Of a stretch of DNA of 56,730 nt, positions 54,979-56,730 are shown one piece after another. Each line of letters begins with the position of its first letter. Within the stretch, counting starts at the first letter, position 1. The notes under the pieces were generated by a model. The model was not told the origin of the DNA. It made no database searches and was given only the letters and a program-made list of their open reading frames with translations. Source of the stretch: Gammaproteobacteria bacterium (GTDB lineage: Bacteria > Pseudomonadota > Gammaproteobacteria > Enterobacterales > GCA-2746155); assembly GCA_002746155.1 (NCBI GenBank), contig NVWF01000008.1, positions 67,645 through 124,374 on the forward strand, read 5' to 3'. The translations under genes and the position numbers were made by a program.

Positions 54979-55006
54979 TTGTGTTTTTCTATAAAAACAG
55001 TATTAT
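54979..55006 (+). promoter_or_regulatory. Candidate tRNA-Lys promoter
   Basis: TTGTGT (54979-54984), 16 bases, TATTAT (55001-55006), then TGCGCC as a GC-rich discriminator, 27 bases before the tRNA. Confidence 0.5.
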
Positions 55007-55033
55007 TGCGCCTGCTGTTACTCAAGCAAATAT

Positions 55034-55109
55034 GGGTTGTTAGCTCAGTTGGTAGAGCATCTGACTTTTAATCAGGATGTCGCAGGTTCGATCCCTGCAC
55101 AACCCACCA
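55034..55109 (+). tRNA. tRNA-Lys (anticodon UUU)
   Basis: 76 nt including encoded CCA. The acceptor GGGTTGT pairs with ACAACCC. The D arm is TAGCTCAGTTGGTAGAGC. The anticodon loop CTTTTAA has TTT at 55067-55069, and GTTCGATCC forms the T arm. It reads AAA and AAG. It follows the isc operon by 82 bases. Confidence 0.97.
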
Positions 55110-55211
55110 TTTTCAAACCTTTCAGAGCATCCGTTTTTGAAAGTGCCTAACATTTCATGTTTAGTATAATCTACTATTAGCATCCCAAAAGCACTTGTTA
55201 ATACCTTAGGC

Positions 55212-56081
55212 TTACACGATGCCAACAAAAAGCTGTTTTTGTTCTTTTATTGCATCAATTATGTAATCACGAAATGCTAATACTCGAATATTAGATTTTG
55301 ACTCGGGGTGCATAAGAACCCATAGACCTAAATCAAACCTTTTCTCAGGCTCACAATATCGCCTCAGTGCAGGATCAGCGTCGCCAATAAAACAGGGTAG
55401 ATATGAAACTCCGAGACCCTCGCGAAGGGCAGCAACTGTTAGTAGAGCATCATCACAATTGAACTGATGGTTATGAACATCAGAGGATTCTTTTGTCCAT
55501 GCTTTATGAAAACCACAACAACTTACACCGAGCCAATTTAGATCATCTTTGTTTCCCCTGTATTTATTTATGTAGTCAGAACTTCCATATACAGTAGAGG
55601 AAACTGTCAATACATGTTTGCCGATCACTGTTTCAGGTGGTTTATTACTGAGACGTATGGCGATGTCAGCTTCTCTATTGGCAAGGCTGGTAGTACTGTT
55701 TGACACCATGATATGAAAGTTGATCTGAGGGTGCAATTTGCTAAAAGCACTAAACATAGGCATCAAAATGGTTGAGGCCATGCTGTTTATTGTTGTAACA
55801 CGTAGTGGCCCAAACAAAGGGTCATCTTTTCTAGATAAAGTGCCATCAACACTAATGATTTCGCTCTCAATTCTGAGCGCTGTATCTTTTAACTTATTTC
55901 CTGCTTTAGTGAGCTCATAGCGGCCCTGCATTCGCCTGATTATATTTGTTCCTAATTGTTTTTCCAAAGCCTTGATACGTCTAGATACAGTAGAGTGCTG
56001 CACCTTCAATTGTTGTGCGGCCGCACTCATCGTGCCACATCGTGAGACGGCTAAAACTATCTTTAGGTCATCCCAGTTCAT
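55212..56081 (-). CDS. LysR family transcriptional regulator
   Basis: 289 residues from the ATG at 56081 (MNWDDLKIVLAVSRCGT), with GAGGA upstream; an in-frame ATG at 56114 would run through the palindrome at 56097. The winged helix is at about 3-60 (MSAAAQQLKVQHSTVSRRIKALE split), followed by a LysR effector domain (about 88-285, NREADIAIRLS). It is divergent from the cupin gene at 56224, its likely target. The effector is unknown. Confidence 0.9.
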   Translation of the reverse strand: MNWDDLKIVLAVSRCGTMSAAAQQLKVQHSTVSRRIKALEKQLGTNIIRRMQGRYELTKAGNKLKDTALRIESEIISVDGTLSRKDDPLFGPLRVTTINSMASTILMPMFSAFSKLHPQINFHIMVSNSTTSLANREADIAIRLSNKPPETVIGKHVLTVSSTVYGSSDYINKYRGNKDDLNWLGVSCCGFHKAWTKESSDVHNHQFNCDDALLTVAALREGLGVSYLPCFIGDADPALRRYCEPEKRFDLGLWVLMHPESKSNIRVLAFRDYIIDAIKEQKQLFVGIV

Positions 56082-56096
56082 AATCTTAATCCTCTT

Positions 56097-56114
56097 ATGT
56101 GCATATTTGCACAT
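56097..56114. promoter_or_regulatory. Perfect inverted repeat, candidate LysR operator
   Basis: ATGTGCA and TGCACAT around TATT, 16 bases upstream of the lysR ATG and 110 bases before the cupin gene. The core is T-N10-A, near the LysR T-N11-A rule. Suits autoregulation and control of the divergent gene. Confidence 0.55.
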
Positions 56115-56223
56115 TATGATTTATTTTATTGCTAATTGTTAGTAAATATATTTAGACATAAACTATTTAAATAGAATCAATTGTAAAAATCAACATAATA
56201 AAGATAATGAGAAGGTGAATTAA

Positions 56224-56598
56224 ATGAAAATTAAAAAGGAAGATATTCCTGTAATTATGGAAGGCCCAGGAACAATAATGCGTAGAGTTGAGGGACTAGG
56301 AGGTATGGATGCTGTTTATCATGAGCTTCCCCAAGGTACAGATTTTACTCCCTTGCTCAAGGGATTGAAGAACAATAGTTGCCACTGCCCTCACTGGGGT
56401 TATATTTTTGAAGGAGCATTTAGATTTATTTATGATGATGGAACTGAAGAAGTGTATGAAGAAGGAGACATTTTTTATGCACCGTCAGGTCATACAGCAA
56501 TTGTAGACAGGGACTTGAAGTTCATTGATTTTAGTCCAACAAAAGAGCATGGTGAGGTGTTGGCTAATGTTCAAAGGGTCATGTCTGAAATGGGATAA
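56224..56598 (+). CDS. Small cupin-domain protein of unknown function
   Basis: 124 residues, AAGGTG upstream. A single cupin barrel (about 50-115): CPHWGYIFEGAFRFIYDDG, EEGDIFYAPSGHTAIV. His residues in HCPHWG and SGHTA could bind a metal. No enzyme class is evident. Divergent from the LysR gene, with a candidate operator between them. Confidence 0.8.
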   Translation: MKIKKEDIPVIMEGPGTIMRRVEGLGGMDAVYHELPQGTDFTPLLKGLKNNSCHCPHWGYIFEGAFRFIYDDGTEEVYEEGDIFYAPSGHTAIVDRDLKFIDFSPTKEHGEVLANVQRVMSEMG

Positions 56599-56651
56599 TG
56601 TATCGATAAAATTTACGCGATTATCATTTAGATATAATCAGTCTTGTATAT

Positions 56652-56670
56652 CCACCGCCTAAGGCGGTGG
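56652..56670. repeat. GC-rich hairpin 1 at the right edge
   Basis: CCACCGCC and GGCGGTGG, perfect 8-bp arms with the 3-base loop TAA. Much more GC-rich than its surroundings. Confidence 0.8.
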
Positions 56671-56674
56671 CTTG

Positions 56675-56695
56675 GACAAGGGCTAAGCCGTTGTC
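56675..56695. repeat. Hairpin 2 at the right edge
   Basis: GACAA/TTGTC and GGC/GCC arms, one internal G-G mismatch, and again a TAA loop. Four bases separate it from hairpin 1. Confidence 0.75.
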
Positions 56696-56709
56696 TTAAG
56701 GATCTACTC

Positions 56710-56730
56710 ATGATAGTTCTTGTTAAGTTA
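56710..56730 (+). CDS. Start of an unidentified gene (cut by window edge)
   Basis: ATG at 56710 with AAGGA (56698-56702) at 7-base spacing; the seven visible codons read MIVLVKL. Too short to identify. Its place just after the two hairpins would suit a TnpB-like or transposase gene. Confidence 0.4.

Larger units (their letters stand above)
56652..56730 (+). mobile_element. Possible end of an IS200/IS605-type element (runs off the window)
   Basis: Tandem subterminal hairpins with a small loop, one with a mismatch, followed at once by a gene start, resemble the ends of IS200/IS605-family elements, which lack terminal inverted repeats and are recognised through hairpins. No transposase sequence is visible in the window, so this is a pattern-based guess. 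Confidence 0.35.

Overview
The window looks like a chromosomal segment of a low-GC (roughly 40% by eye), probably marine gammaproteobacterium. The evidence is the gene set: a complete iscRSUA-hscBA-fdx-iscX operon preceded by divergent suhB and by trmJ, queA-tgt-yajC-secDF, cmoA-cmoB, ppnN, a MetJ repressor with tandem met boxes, pabB-nudL and prpBC. MetJ points towards Alteromonadales/Vibrionales/Enterobacterales-like relatives; I cannot fix the genus. No prophage, CRISPR array, rRNA or complete insertion sequence was seen. TTG start codons are needed for several genes (sufS, mobA, ppnN, the TPR protein).

Layout. 1-1551: end of a cytochrome c maturation cluster (ccmH tail, ccmI). 1564-2583: a radical SAM protein of Bacteroidota-like appearance. 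2561-7331: an acyl-CoA catabolic cluster (divergent SDR; acyl-CoA dehydrogenase, TetR regulator, APH-type kinase, second SDR) with a strong promoter and a palindromic operator. It resembles the ACAD10/ACAD11 and LvaA/LvaC module that phosphorylates and eliminates 4-hydroxyacyl-CoAs. 7669-9123: nrdB without nrdA, then tRNA-Leu(UAA). 9245-13328: a secreted cyclophilin with a GlyGly-CTERM-like tail, then hybrid histidine kinase, AraC-type response regulator and cytochrome c. 13323-15274: pabB-nudL. 15319-21158: AraC/cupin regulator, prpB, prpC and a BvgS/EvgS-like hybrid kinase; no prpD, acnD or prpF follows. 21168-22854: SufS/CsdA-SufE pair. 23062-28011: a peroxiredoxin-like protein with an altered motif, pykA, metJ, metB and an MFS protein. 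28148-33015: Cys-rich lipoprotein, MscS-like protein, mobA, moaB, SirB-like protein, DUF4399 protein. 33016-35154: a TolB/FlgO-like TPR protein interrupted by an in-frame TAA. 35266-42045: tRNA-Arg, an iadA homologue with altered metal ligands, msrA, a diguanylate cyclase, cmoBA, a small orphan gene, ppnN. 42046-49151: queA, tgt, yajC, secD, secF, suhB, trmJ. 49266-54951: the isc operon. 55034-56598: tRNA-Lys(UUU), a LysR regulator divergent from a small cupin gene. 56652-56730: two hairpins and a gene start that may be the edge of an IS200/IS605-type element.

Most of the window is core housekeeping. The best leads are protein variants at otherwise conserved loci: a SuhB orthologue lacking IMPase active-site residues, an IadA homologue lacking the usual HxH and lysine metal ligands, a peroxiredoxin-like protein whose CxxC has become SxxC, and the TPR gene with a nonsense codon but an intact downstream frame. 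The acyl-CoA kinase/dehydrogenase cluster is the most likely distinct metabolic system. Several palindromes next to sigma70-like promoters (TetR cluster, lipoprotein, DUF4399, small orphan gene, LysR/cupin) are candidate operators, besides recognisable MetJ, IscR and DnaA sites.
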